A stretch of DNA of 57,200 nt from an uncultured Mycobacteriaceae bacterium (lineage in GTDB: Bacteria; Actinomycetota; Actinomycetes; Mycobacteriales; Mycobacteriaceae). Numbering within the stretch: the first letter of the stretch is position 1; each line of letters opens with the position of its first letter. The translations under genes were made by a program, and so were the position numbers. Of the stretch, positions 16,565-24,992 are shown one piece after another. The notes below the pieces were generated by a model. The model was not told the origin of the DNA. It made no database searches and saw only the letters and a list, made by a program, of their open reading frames with translations. Location of the stretch: positions 1 to 57,200 of the forward strand of contig CADEGF010000038.1 of NCBI GenBank assembly GCA_902826815.1, given 5' to 3'.

Positions 16565-18058
16565 TTACTTCTCCCAACCTAATGCGATCCAGGTGGTCTT
16601 GAGGCCGGTGTACTTGTCGAGGGCATGTAACGACAGGTCGCGTCCGAACCCGGATTGCTTGAAGCCTCCGAACGGCGTCTGCGCACTGAGCGCGTCGACG
16701 GTGTTGACCGACACCGTGCCCGCGCGCAGCGCGGCCGCAACACGATGCGCCCGGGAGAGGTCTGTGGTCCACACAGAAGCAGCCAGGCCGTAGACAGTGT
16801 CGTTGGCCATCCGGATGGCCTCGGGCTCGTCGTCGAACGTCTGCACCGCGAGAACTGGACCGAACACCTCCTCGGTGACCAGCTCGGCGGTGGGCGCCAG
16901 ATCGGTGACGATCGTCGGAGCGATGAAGCAGCCTCTTCCGTCGACCGTCTCCCTCTGCCCGCCCATCACGATCCGCCCTTGCGAGCCGGCGCGGTCAATG
17001 AAGCCGAGCACGCGTTGGGTGTGCTCCTCGTCGACGATCGCACCAAGTACCGACGCCGGGTCCAACGGATTTCCCGGCGTCATCGCCGTGGCCTGCTCGA
17101 TGAGCCGGCTCAGGAATTCTTCCGCGATCGGCGCGTGCAGGAGGAGTCGGGAATTCGACGAGCACACCGCGCCCTGGTTGTAGAACGCGCCGAAGATCGC
17201 CTTCTCGACCGCCGCGTCAAGGTCGGCATCGTCGAAGACGACATTCGGGCTCTTGCCGCCGCACTCCAGCCAAACCTGCTTGGCATTGGAGTCCGCCGCG
17301 TAGCGCAGGAAGCGCTTTCCGGTCTCCGTCGACCCGGTGAAGGCGATGACGTCGACGTCGCAGTGGCGCCCCAACGCCTCGCCCGCATTCGGTCCAAGGC
17401 CGGGCACCACGTTCAGCACGCCGTCCGGAACGCCGGCCTCGACGGCCAATTCGGCCAGCCTGATCGACGAGAGGGGTGCCTGCTCAGCGGGTTTGAGGAC
17501 GACACTGTTGCCCGCGGCGAGCGCAGGCGCCACCTTCCAGACTGCAAGGTCCAGTGGGAAGTTCCACGGTGTCACGGCACCGATGACGCCAAGCGGCTCC
17601 CTGGTCACCAAGGCGAGGTTGCCGGGTTCGGTCGGCGCGATCTCGCCGCTCTGCTTGTCGATCGCCTCGCCGTAGAACGCGAAAAGGTCAGCGGCCGAGG
17701 GCACGTCGACGTTGTGCGCCTCTTCGACGAGCTTGCCCATGTCCATCGAGTCCAGCACCGCCAGTTCGTGGCTGTGCTCGGTGATGAGCTCGGCCAGTCG
17801 TTGCAGCACCTTCTTGCGGCGGCTGGCCGAGGTCTGCGACCACGAGCCGGCTTCGAACGCCGCACGCGCGGAAGCGACGGCGGCGTCCACGTCGGCTGCC
17901 TCGCCCGACGACACCGGGGCGATCACTTCACCGGTGGCGGGGTTCACCGAGTCGAAGGTCGCGCCGGACGTCGCAGCGCGGAAGCCGCCGTCAATGAAAA
18001 TCTCTGTACGAGGCTTGATCTCGTCAGCGATCCGGGTCCAGTCGTCAAGCGTGGTCAT
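16565..18058 (-). CDS. NAD(P)-dependent aldehyde dehydrogenase
   Basis: A 497-residue aldehyde dehydrogenase of standard length. It shows the proline-rich loop around TPWNFPLDLAVWK, the Rossmann segment FTGSTETGKRF, the general base motif LECGGKSPNVVFDDADLD and the catalytic Cys near residue 299 in NQGAVCSSNSR. These enzymes oxidise an aldehyde to the carboxylate with NAD or NADP. Its ATG overlaps the stop of the flavoprotein at 18055-20190 by ATGA, so the two are co-translated. The pair suggests that an amine is oxidised to an aldehyde, which this enzyme then removes. Sequence style recalls the betaine-aldehyde and gamma-aminobutyraldehyde dehydrogenase branch, but the substrate cannot be fixed from sequence alone. 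Confidence 0.9.
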   Translation of the reverse strand: MTTLDDWTRIADEIKPRTEIFIDGGFRAATSGATFDSVNPATGEVIAPVSSGEAADVDAAVASARAAFEAGSWSQTSASRRKKVLQRLAELITEHSHELAVLDSMDMGKLVEEAHNVDVPSAADLFAFYGEAIDKQSGEIAPTEPGNLALVTREPLGVIGAVTPWNFPLDLAVWKVAPALAAGNSVVLKPAEQAPLSSIRLAELAVEAGVPDGVLNVVPGLGPNAGEALGRHCDVDVIAFTGSTETGKRFLRYAADSNAKQVWLECGGKSPNVVFDDADLDAAVEKAIFGAFYNQGAVCSSNSRLLLHAPIAEEFLSRLIEQATAMTPGNPLDPASVLGAIVDEEHTQRVLGFIDRAGSQGRIVMGGQRETVDGRGCFIAPTIVTDLAPTAELVTEEVFGPVLAVQTFDDEPEAIRMANDTVYGLAASVWTTDLSRAHRVAAALRAGTVSVNTVDALSAQTPFGGFKQSGFGRDLSLHALDKYTGLKTTWIALGWEK

Positions 18059-20190
18059 CCAGTCACCTCGGGGATCATGCGGGCCGGTTCGACCGGCGTG
18101 ATGGGCAGGTACATGACAGGCTCACTCGCCAGCTCGGCGACCTCGCGGAGATACGGCACCGGCCCGACCGGTTGTGGCTCGTCGAGTTCCTCGGCAAAGC
18201 GGTGGCCGGCCCAGACCGCGGCGGCGATCGTCGACGGCGCCCATGCGTCGCCGACGGCCTTCACACTCGCCAGACCAGCCTGCTCCCACTCGGATTGACG
18301 CGCGTTCAGCTCGTCGAACAAGCGGTTCTCCGGCAACCTGGCCGTCACCAACACCACCGAGTCCACCTGTATCTGATCTGCGTCGCCGGTGAACATGCAT
18401 GCCGTCGAGACGCCATCGGCGGTGATGGCGGTGACGGCCGTGTTCGCGCGCACGTCGACGCCTGCGCGGATGAGCCGTTTGCCGATCCGCATCACCTCCA
18501 TGGTGTTGACCGTCCACTGTGACGCGTACGCCGCAGGGGTGACCAGCACGACGTCGAGCCCCTCTTTGGCCAGCAGTTCTGAGACCACGCCACCCAAGTA
18601 GTAGTGGTCGTCGTCGAACACCACGACCCGACGGCCGCGGGGCCGGACGCCGGCCATGATGTCATCGGGAGTCAAGACGCCGGCGTTCTCGGCGATGTCG
18701 ATCGGGTGAGTGTGGAATCGCCCGACTCCGTCTCTGCGCCAATGGGATCCGGTGGCGATCAACACGTGGTTGAAGTCGTTCTCGATGATGTCGTCGGCGG
18801 TCATTTCGCTCTGCATGAAGACGTCGATGTTGTCGAGCCTGCGGATCTGTTGGGCGCGATAGTCCACCACCCGGATCCATGCTGACAGCCCAGGTAGCTT
18901 GGACTCGCGCTCGACGCGGCCGCCGAGCACCCGGGTTGCTTCGGCCAGGCTGACGGTATAGCCCCGGTTACCAAGTGAGCGCGCGGCTTCCAAGCCTGCA
19001 GGACCTGCGCCGACCACCAGGACGTGCGAGTCGGATGCCTTCGGGCGAATACGCTCGGGATGCCAGCCCCGCCGGAATTCCTCTCCCATGGTGGGATTCT
19101 GCGTGCATCGGATCGGCGACATGGTGAAGTCACCGGAGACGCAGATGTTGCACCCGATGCATTCCCGGATGTCCTCGAGATCCCCGGTCTCGATCTTGCG
19201 GGGTAGGAAGGGGTCGGCGATCGATGGGCGCGCTGCGCCGATCATGTCGAGCACGCCGCTCTTGATCTGGTGCACCATCATGTCCGGTGAGGTGAACCGG
19301 CCAACGCCAACAACAGGTTTGGTGGTCAGGTCCTTCAAGCCGCGCACGTAGGGTTCCTGTTCGCCCTCTGGTCCGAAGCGTGAGGTCACCGAATCGTCTT
19401 CCCAGCTGCCCAGAACGAAATCCCATAGATCGGGGTGCTCGCCGAGCATGCCGATGACTTCCTCGATGTCGGCACGGTTGATGCCTTCGTCGCCGAGGAG
19501 TTCGTCGATAGTGATGCGGCAGGCGATGGCGGCCCTTCCGTCGGCCTCTTCGCGGGCGTCCTCGAGGACTTCGCGCAGGAACCGCGCGCGGTTGGCGATG
19601 CTCCCGCCGTATTCGTCGGTGCGGTTGTTGTACCGGCGCGAAAGAAAGTGGTGCAGCCCGCCGAGTGCGTGCCCGGCGTAGACGTAGACGATGTCGTAGC
19701 CGGCCTGGATGGACCGGCGTACCGCGGCCCGGTGCCAACGCCGAACGTCGGCGATATCCGCCTTGGTCATCGCCCGGGCCTGGACCGGATCGTTGGAGAA
19801 CGTGGCGACCGGCAGATGTTGCGGACTCAGCGGGGTCTCCCGGCTGATCAGGTTCGGACTGTTGAGCCCGTTGTGTGCCAACTCGATGCCTGCCAGCGCA
19901 CCGCCGTCGTGAATCTTGTCCGCGATGCGCGCGACCGCCGGGAGATCTTGGTCGTCCCAGAGGCGGAGTTCGATGAAGGGGCCGATGTCCGATGTCGGGT
20001 GGATCTCGACCTGTTCGGTGCAGACCACGGCCCAGCCGCCCTCGGCCTTGACCTGCCGCATGTACGCCTCACCCGACGGATCGCGGTATCCCATGCCGTT
20101 GCAGTGCGGCACCTGGTAGAAGCGGTTGCGCGCGGTGACCGGCCCGATCTGCACGGGTTCGAAGAGGATGTCGTATCGAGGGTCGCGCAT
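18055..20190 (-). CDS. Trimethylamine-dehydrogenase-like iron-sulfur flavoprotein
   Basis: A 711-residue three-domain enzyme: an old-yellow-enzyme TIM barrel (about 1-335), a 4Fe-4S site (Cys344, 347, 350, 362) and two dinucleotide-binding domains starting near VLVVGAGPAGLEAARSL. It aligns closely by eye with trimethylamine and dimethylamine dehydrogenases. Cys30 in NRFYQVPHC corresponds to the cysteine that covalently holds FMN in TMADH, and Tyr171 and His174 plus an Asp near 266 match its active-site triad. The substrate bowl differs: TMADH Tyr60 is Gln60 here (as I recall for DMADH), Trp264 is kept as Trp263, and Trp355 is lost. A substrate other than trimethylamine is therefore likely, for example a secondary or N-methylated amine. 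It is coupled to an aldehyde dehydrogenase and divergent from a LysR gene. Confidence 0.88.
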   Translation of the reverse strand: MRDPRYDILFEPVQIGPVTARNRFYQVPHCNGMGYRDPSGEAYMRQVKAEGGWAVVCTEQVEIHPTSDIGPFIELRLWDDQDLPAVARIADKIHDGGALAGIELAHNGLNSPNLISRETPLSPQHLPVATFSNDPVQARAMTKADIADVRRWHRAAVRRSIQAGYDIVYVYAGHALGGLHHFLSRRYNNRTDEYGGSIANRARFLREVLEDAREEADGRAAIACRITIDELLGDEGINRADIEEVIGMLGEHPDLWDFVLGSWEDDSVTSRFGPEGEQEPYVRGLKDLTTKPVVGVGRFTSPDMMVHQIKSGVLDMIGAARPSIADPFLPRKIETGDLEDIRECIGCNICVSGDFTMSPIRCTQNPTMGEEFRRGWHPERIRPKASDSHVLVVGAGPAGLEAARSLGNRGYTVSLAEATRVLGGRVERESKLPGLSAWIRVVDYRAQQIRRLDNIDVFMQSEMTADDIIENDFNHVLIATGSHWRRDGVGRFHTHPIDIAENAGVLTPDDIMAGVRPRGRRVVVFDDDHYYLGGVVSELLAKEGLDVVLVTPAAYASQWTVNTMEVMRIGKRLIRAGVDVRANTAVTAITADGVSTACMFTGDADQIQVDSVVLVTARLPENRLFDELNARQSEWEQAGLASVKAVGDAWAPSTIAAAVWAGHRFAEELDEPQPVGPVPYLREVAELASEPVMYLPITPVEPARMIPEVTG

Positions 20191-20274
20191 GGGGTCGCTC
20201 CTGCATTCGTCGGGCCACTAGTAATCGTCGTGTCATCTCTAACCTGGGTCAACCAGTGGTTTCAGCGGTTTTGC

Positions 20275-20289
20275 ATCTGTTTTGACGAT
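20275..20289. promoter_or_regulatory. LysR-type box ATC-N9-GAT, site A
   Basis: ATC (20275-20277) and GAT (20287-20289) are separated by nine bases within the divergent gap between the TMADH-like gene and lysR. This matches the classical LysR-type box. Two further gaps in the cluster (24884-24898 and 27889-27903) carry the same arrangement, and all three have C and often TG just before ATC. Confidence 0.5.
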
Positions 20290-20332
20290 GGGTAAGCAAT
20301 GCTGGTGGTTCCCGAGTCGGGAGGAGACCAGC

Positions 20333-21277
20333 ATGCGCCGACGTCCCGACGTCACACTCACCCAGCTCCGGTACTTCGTGAAGGCCGCGACGCACTCCTC
20401 GATGACCAAAGCGGCCGACGAGTTGCACATCGCGCAGTCGGCGGTCTCGGCCGCCGTCAGCCAACTCGAACAGCAGATCGGAACGCAGTTGTTCATCCGG
20501 CACCGCGCTCGCGGCTTGGCTCTGACCGCAGCCGGTGAGGAGATGTTGCGTGACACCCTGGCCCTGTTGGCGCATCTCGACGAGGTGCTCGACGGCGCGA
20601 GCGGCCGCGTCGACCAGGTGCGCGGGACGGTGAGGTTGGCGTGCTTCACCACGCTGACGCCGTTTGTGCTGCCTCGGCTGCTTTCCGATCTCGCGGTTCG
20701 CCATCCCGATCTCGAGGTCGAGGTCATCGAGACATCGGCCGACGAGGTACGCACGGTGCTGCGCAACGCGACGGCCGAACTGGCCATCACCTACGACCTG
20801 GCGCTCGGAACCGGTGTCGAAGCCGAGCATCTCGGTGTCGCGGCTCCCTACATCGTCCTACCGCCAGAACATCGGTTGGCCAAACGCAAATCCATTCGGT
20901 TGACAGACCTCGCCGATGAACCGATGGTGCTGCTCGACCTTCCCGACAGCCGGGACTACTTCGAATCGATGCTTGCCAAAGCCGGTGTGACACCCAATGT
21001 CCGACACCGCACGGCCAACTACGAAACGGTTCGCGGGCTGGTCGCACGGGGACACGGGTTCTCGATCCTCAACCAGGTGCCTGCGCACCGCGATACCTAC
21101 GATGGGGGCACCGTGGCCGCCGTCGCCATCCGAGACGACCTCCCCGGGCTGCCGATCGTCCTTGCCCGACTGCAGTCGATGCGTACTACAGCGCGAGCGC
21201 GTGCTGTCGCTGCAGCCGCCCGTTCTATCTTCGCGGATCAGGATCGTGGGACGTCTGTCGGCGTCATCAGTCGCTGA
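20333..21277 (+). CDS. LysR-family transcriptional regulator
   Basis: A 314-residue LysR-type regulator. The N-terminal winged helix is clear (TLTQLRYFVKAATHSSMTKAADELHIAQSAVSAAVSQLEQQIG, here described as residues 8-50), followed by the linker helix and a two-lobed effector-binding domain beginning GTVRLACFTTL. ATG 20333 lies behind GGGAGGAG and is preferred over upstream starts that lack homology. It is divergent from the TMADH-like/aldehyde dehydrogenase operon and its 3' end overlaps the convergent M20 gene by 40 bp. ATC-N9-GAT boxes in its own promoter gap and before the FMO and permease genes suggest it governs the whole 16.5-27.8 kb cluster. The inducer is unknown; amine or amide intermediates are candidates. 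Confidence 0.92.
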   Translation: MRRRPDVTLTQLRYFVKAATHSSMTKAADELHIAQSAVSAAVSQLEQQIGTQLFIRHRARGLALTAAGEEMLRDTLALLAHLDEVLDGASGRVDQVRGTVRLACFTTLTPFVLPRLLSDLAVRHPDLEVEVIETSADEVRTVLRNATAELAITYDLALGTGVEAEHLGVAAPYIVLPPEHRLAKRKSIRLTDLADEPMVLLDLPDSRDYFESMLAKAGVTPNVRHRTANYETVRGLVARGHGFSILNQVPAHRDTYDGGTVAAVAIRDDLPGLPIVLARLQSMRTTARARAVAAAARSIFADQDRGTSVGVISR

Positions 21278-22410
21278 CGGATCGCGATCTGAGTGGCGGC
21301 GTCGACGGCCGTGCCCGCAAGAGCGAGCGCGCCTTGCGCGATAGCTACCTCGGCTGCGGAAGTAATTGTCGCTGCGGCGAATTCGGGCTGATGGTTGACG
21401 GCAGGCAGGGAGTCGATGCCGATATATGGATGTATCGCGGGCAGTACCTGGGAGACGTTGCCCATATCGGTGGATGCCCGCGCCATCATCGTGTCGGGTC
21501 CTGAGCTGAACCGCCGACCCGCCGCAGTCGCCCTTCGCTCGTAGCAGGCGAGAAGTTCTTCGTCGGTCCGAAACTCCGCGTACGGTTTGGATTCAGGCGT
21601 GACCTCGAGTTCAGCACCAGAAGCCAGCGCACCCGCTTCGAAGCAGCGCATCACACGCGGTTCGACATCGGCCAGTTCGGCAAGGGTCTCGGCGCGCACG
21701 TACCAGCGTCCCTCGGTGCGTTCGGCGATCGCGTTCGGAGCCTCTCCGCCACGGGTGACCATCCCGTGTACCCGGACCGACGACGGCAGCTGCTGACGCA
21801 GCAGTCCGATCGCGACCTGGGCGATCGTGAACGCGTCCGCCGCGTTGATGCCGCGCTCCGGATAGGCCGCGGCGTGCGCGGACTTTCCCCGGTATTCGAT
21901 GTGGCTGTGCGACACGGCGAATGGCCGTGCCCGGACCACGTCGACCGGCCCGGGGTGGATCATCGCGGCTGCGTGCTGTCCTTCGAAACCGCCGCGTTCG
22001 AGCAACTCGATCTTGCCGCCGCCACCTTCTTCTGCCGGGGTGCCGATCACCGTCAGTGTCAGGCCAACGTCGTCGACGACGGGCACAAGTGCAAGGGCGG
22101 CGCCGACGGTGATCGCCGAGATGAGGTTGTGACCGCAGGCATGCCCGAGGCCGGGAAGTGCGTCATATTCGGCACACAGCGCGACGTGCAGGTCCCCACT
22201 GCCGATATGCGCAGCGAACGCGGTCTCGAGCCCGCAGTACCGGTCGGTGACGCTGAATCCGTTGTCCGACAACTCGCCTGCGACCCTCCGCGCGGAACGG
22301 AACTCCTCCCAAGCGGTTTCCGGGTGGTCGTACAGATCCCGCGACAGCGTCACCAGAGAGGGGTGAGCCGCGGTGACACGTTCGGCGATCACGTTGTCGA
22401 CACTCGTCAT
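21238..22410 (-). CDS. M20 family amidohydrolase
   Basis: A 390-residue M20D-type metal-dependent amidohydrolase. Metal and catalytic motifs are visible: CAEYDALPGLGHACGHN (about residues 75-92), the TPAEEGGGGK segment bearing the general-base Glu pair, a dimerisation domain in the middle and a late NHQPEFA that supplies a His ligand. Family members hydrolyse N-acyl amino acids, aminobenzoyl-glutamate or related amides. ATG 22410 overlaps the DUF1028 stop (ATGA), which decides the start against an upstream ATG. It is the last gene of the FMO-RidA-DUF1028-M20 operon and its end overlaps the convergent lysR gene by 40 bp. In this setting it may release an amine from an N-acylated intermediate. 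Confidence 0.88.
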   Translation of the reverse strand: MTSVDNVIAERVTAAHPSLVTLSRDLYDHPETAWEEFRSARRVAGELSDNGFSVTDRYCGLETAFAAHIGSGDLHVALCAEYDALPGLGHACGHNLISAITVGAALALVPVVDDVGLTLTVIGTPAEEGGGGKIELLERGGFEGQHAAAMIHPGPVDVVRARPFAVSHSHIEYRGKSAHAAAYPERGINAADAFTIAQVAIGLLRQQLPSSVRVHGMVTRGGEAPNAIAERTEGRWYVRAETLAELADVEPRVMRCFEAGALASGAELEVTPESKPYAEFRTDEELLACYERRATAAGRRFSSGPDTMMARASTDMGNVSQVLPAIHPYIGIDSLPAVNHQPEFAAATITSAAEVAIAQGALALAGTAVDAATQIAIRQRLMTPTDVPRS

Positions 22411-23081
22411 TGGTCGCCAGGCACCCCATAGGACGGCGCGCGGGTCGGGTCGATGCCGCGCACCCGATAGTCGTCCTTCTGCGGCTTCCACAGCTGCCAG
22501 AGGTCGATCAGATCGTTCACCGGATCGTCGGCCCAGTCGACACGCAGGTCGCTCACCGGCCACGGGACGTCTTCGACCACAACAAGACCCGCGGAGTGCA
22601 CAGGACCTTCCTCGCCGCCCGCGGCCAGTGCCGCGCGGAAACCGTCGAGCAGGCGTTCTTCGAAGGCTGCGGAGTCGCTCTCTGCGTAGCCGGTCAGCAG
22701 TTCGGCGATCACCCGTTCGTCTTTGAGCATGTTTCCGGCCGCCACTGCTTGGTCGCCTTCCGCGTGGGTGTGCAGTCCCAGACTGTGCGCCCCGGAGTGC
22801 ACAGCGGTGTTTCCGTGGCTGTCGACGACAGTCAGCTGCCGGTAGCCGGGGAACTCTTCGTGCGCCAGAGCGGCTTTGAGCGCACCCTCGGCGTCCGCGC
22901 CGCCGGCCAGTGAGTCGAGGGCGAGCGGCCCGAGCGCCGGATTGGTGACGTTCTGTGAGGCGACGACACCGACATTGGCCCGCGTGTGCGCACAGCGCGA
23001 CGCGACCGCAGGGCTGGACGAACAGATGACGATGCCGAATGCGCCCGTGGCGGGATCTCGCGCAACGAGAGAGAACGTCAT
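22407..23081 (-). CDS. DUF1028 family Ntn-hydrolase-like protein
   Basis: A 224-residue DUF1028 protein. The N-terminal MTFSLVARDPATGAFGIVICSSSPAVASRC and the mid-protein segment AAGNMLKDERVIAEL are typical of this family, which is assigned to the Ntn-hydrolase superfamily. Its activity is not established. It commonly sits next to RidA proteins and amidohydrolases, as it does here: ATG 23081 overlaps the ridA-like stop and its own stop overlaps the M20 start, both by ATGA. The tight coupling of three genes implies they act in one pathway, probably hydrolysing C-N bonds of a catabolite. If the family's N-terminal nucleophile rule holds, processing after Met1 would expose Thr2. Confidence 0.85.
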   Translation of the reverse strand: MTFSLVARDPATGAFGIVICSSSPAVASRCAHTRANVGVVASQNVTNPALGPLALDSLAGGADAEGALKAALAHEEFPGYRQLTVVDSHGNTAVHSGAHSLGLHTHAEGDQAVAAGNMLKDERVIAELLTGYAESDSAAFEERLLDGFRAALAAGGEEGPVHSAGLVVVEDVPWPVSDLRVDWADDPVNDLIDLWQLWKPQKDDYRVRGIDPTRAPSYGVPGDQ

Positions 23082-23518
23082 CGGTCGGTTCCGTTCAGCT
23101 CGCTGATGACTGCGGTGGCGTCGATCTCCACCAGCCACTCGGGACGGGCAAGCGCCTCGACGACCAAACCCGTCGAAACCGGGTAGACGCCCTTGAGCCA
23201 GCGCCCCATGACCCTGTACACCGTTTCGCGGTAGCGAATGTCGGTGAGATAAACGGTGACCTTGACGATGTCACGCAACGAGCTGCCCGCCTCGTCGAGG
23301 AGCATTGAGATATTGCTCATCGCCTTCTCGGCCTGAGCCTCGACATCGCCGATGCCGACCGATTCTCGGGTGTCGAGATCCTGGCCGATCTGCCCACGCA
23401 GATACACCACTCCACCGGCGACGACAGCCTGACAGAGGTCATTGTCGAGGTTCTGTTCGGGGTAGGTGTCCTTGGTGTTGAAGGGCCGGATCCGCGTGTG
23501 GGTCACTCCTGGGGTCAT
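23078..23518 (-). CDS. RidA/YjgF family protein
   Basis: A 146-residue Rid-family protein, slightly longer than E. coli RidA because of an N-terminal extension. The core is clear: VVAGGVVYLRGQIGQD, the trimer-interface helix with KAMSNISMLLDEAG, VKVTVYLTD and the end segment EALARPEWLVEIDATAV. The Arg in ALARPEW aligns with the catalytic Arg of RidA that binds the carboxylate of imine/enamine substrates, so deaminase activity on 2-imino acids is plausible. Rid proteins near flavin-dependent amine oxidases are thought to hydrolyse or detoxify the imines those enzymes produce. Here it follows the FMO gene by 27 bp and overlaps the DUF1028 gene by ATGA. Confidence 0.9.
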   Translation of the reverse strand: MTPGVTHTRIRPFNTKDTYPEQNLDNDLCQAVVAGGVVYLRGQIGQDLDTRESVGIGDVEAQAEKAMSNISMLLDEAGSSLRDIVKVTVYLTDIRYRETVYRVMGRWLKGVYPVSTGLVVEALARPEWLVEIDATAVISELNGTDR

Positions 23519-23545
23519 CGGTGGTCTCCCGGTCGTATGTTCACG

Positions 23546-24790
23546 TCAGGCCTTGTAGGCGAGGTAGCTTCGCTGGATTGCAATCTGGTCGGCGAGATAT
23601 TTGGCGTCGTGCCATACGCCCCAGATGAAGCTCGATCCACGCCGTGACAGCCAGGGTAGGCCGAGGAAATACAGTCCGGGCTCGGACGAAACACCGCGCT
23701 GGTGCATGGGCTTGCCGTTGTCGTCGAACGCATCGACCTGCAGCCACCCATAGTCGAACGCAAAGCCGACCGCCCAGATGATCGAGGTGACTCCGGCTGC
23801 GCCGAGGTCGAGCTCTCCGACGGGGTCGGTCACACAGGCCGGATCGGGGCCGAACACGCGGGCTTCCGGCTCCTCTGGCAGGTCGATGCCGGTGCGGGCG
23901 ATGTAGGCGTCGGCCTCGTCGAGCATGGTCAGATAGTTGGCGTCGCCGTTCTCGATGTTGGTGGCAAGGTCTCCGGCGAAGCGCATCACGCCGTTGTCGA
24001 ACGGGCCGGCCATTCCCAGCAAGGTGACGCCGCTCGAAGCCAGGTCACGGAAGTCGACGGTGTTTCCGCCGTTCGCGCCGCTGACCGCGATCGTCACGTG
24101 CTCGGCGCCGCGCGGAGGCGCCGAGGCATCCCATTTGCCCAATACCCCCAGCCACCAACAGAAGTCGCGGCCGCGATAGCTTCGCGGCGGCCGGTCATGC
24201 GGCCCGACCGCCAGATAGACCTGGCGACCTGCCTGTTGGAGTTCGTCGGCGATCTGCACGCCCGACGAACCTGCGCCGACAACGAGGACGGCACCTTCGG
24301 GTAGTTGTTGCGGGTTGCGATACCCGCTCGAGTGAATCTGGTGAATCCCCGCGCTGTCGGGAACGACTGTCGGAATGATCGGCCGCTGAAACGGTCCCGT
24401 TGCGGCGACGACGAAGCGTGCATCGATCGGTCCGTCGGACGTTTGCACACAGAAGCCCGCGCGACCGTTTTTCCTCCGTACCGAGGTCACCTCGACGCCC
24501 GTACGAATCGGTGCGTCTATTTTCTCGGCGTATGCGACGAAGTAATCCGCGACCTGTTCCTTCGTGGCGAAACCGTCCGCGTCGATGTTGAATTCTTGGC
24601 CCGGAAATCTGTCGTGCCAGGCGGGGCCGTTGGCGACGAGGGAGTCCCATCGCCATGAGCGCCACCGTTCGGCGACGCGGTCGCGCTCGACAACGATGTG
24701 CGGCACGCCGAGCAGTCCCAGATGTTCGCTCATTGCGATCCCGGCTTGGCCCGCACCGACGACGAGAACCTCGGTTTCTTGGCTCGGCAT
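23546..24790 (-). CDS. Flavin-containing monooxygenase (CzcO-like)
   Basis: A 414-residue flavoprotein. It has an N-terminal FAD motif (VLVVGAGQAGIAMSEHLGLLG), a second nucleotide-binding motif for NADPH (VLVVGAGSSGVQIADEL) and a PDSAGIHQIHSSGYR segment in the place of the class B monooxygenase fingerprint, which is degenerate here. A late WAVGFAFDY corresponds to the ATG-type motif. Relatives oxidise nitrogen or sulfur centres or carry out Baeyer-Villiger reactions with NADPH and oxygen. ATG 24790 lies behind GGAGG on the minus strand and is chosen over a longer start at 24862, which lies in the regulatory gap. It opens the operon FMO-RidA-DUF1028-M20. An N-oxygenation step is plausible but unproven. 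Confidence 0.85.
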   Translation of the reverse strand: MPSQETEVLVVGAGQAGIAMSEHLGLLGVPHIVVERDRVAERWRSWRWDSLVANGPAWHDRFPGQEFNIDADGFATKEQVADYFVAYAEKIDAPIRTGVEVTSVRRKNGRAGFCVQTSDGPIDARFVVAATGPFQRPIIPTVVPDSAGIHQIHSSGYRNPQQLPEGAVLVVGAGSSGVQIADELQQAGRQVYLAVGPHDRPPRSYRGRDFCWWLGVLGKWDASAPPRGAEHVTIAVSGANGGNTVDFRDLASSGVTLLGMAGPFDNGVMRFAGDLATNIENGDANYLTMLDEADAYIARTGIDLPEEPEARVFGPDPACVTDPVGELDLGAAGVTSIIWAVGFAFDYGWLQVDAFDDNGKPMHQRGVSSEPGLYFLGLPWLSRRGSSFIWGVWHDAKYLADQIAIQRSYLAYKA

Positions 24791-24852
24791 CTCAACCTCC
24801 GGATACGTCGGGCGAACTCGTTTGTTGGTTCCATGATTCAGGCGAAAACTGC

Positions 24853-24898
24853 ATCTGTACAACTCATAAATTCGATCTAGTACATCGGCAAAAGCGAT
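24853..24898. promoter_or_regulatory. LysR-type boxes before the FMO operon, site B
   Basis: ATC at 24884-24886 and GAT at 24896-24898 are nine bases apart. A second, one-base-off box (ATC-N9-CAT) lies at 24853-24867, preceded by TGC as in the other sites. Both stand 60-110 bp upstream of the FMO start, a usual place for LysR activator binding. Confidence 0.45.
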
Positions 24899-24923
24899 TC
24901 ACTTCGGAGGGTTCACCCATCGC

Positions 24924-24980
24924 CGAAACGACATTCCGGTACCGAAAGTGCGAGTAAAGGGGTGCTGGAATGTCGTTTCG
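24924..24980. terminator. 14-bp inverted repeat after the P450 gene
   Basis: CGAAACGACATTCC (24924-24937) and GGAATGTCGTTTCG (24967-24980) are perfect reverse complements separated by 29 bases. The element begins 13 bases past the P450 stop on the minus strand. It could end the permease-P450 transcript before the FMO promoter or serve as a processing hairpin. The large loop and lack of a T-run are unusual for an intrinsic terminator, so the label is tentative. Confidence 0.4.
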
Positions 24981-24992
24981 CGAAGGCATCTT

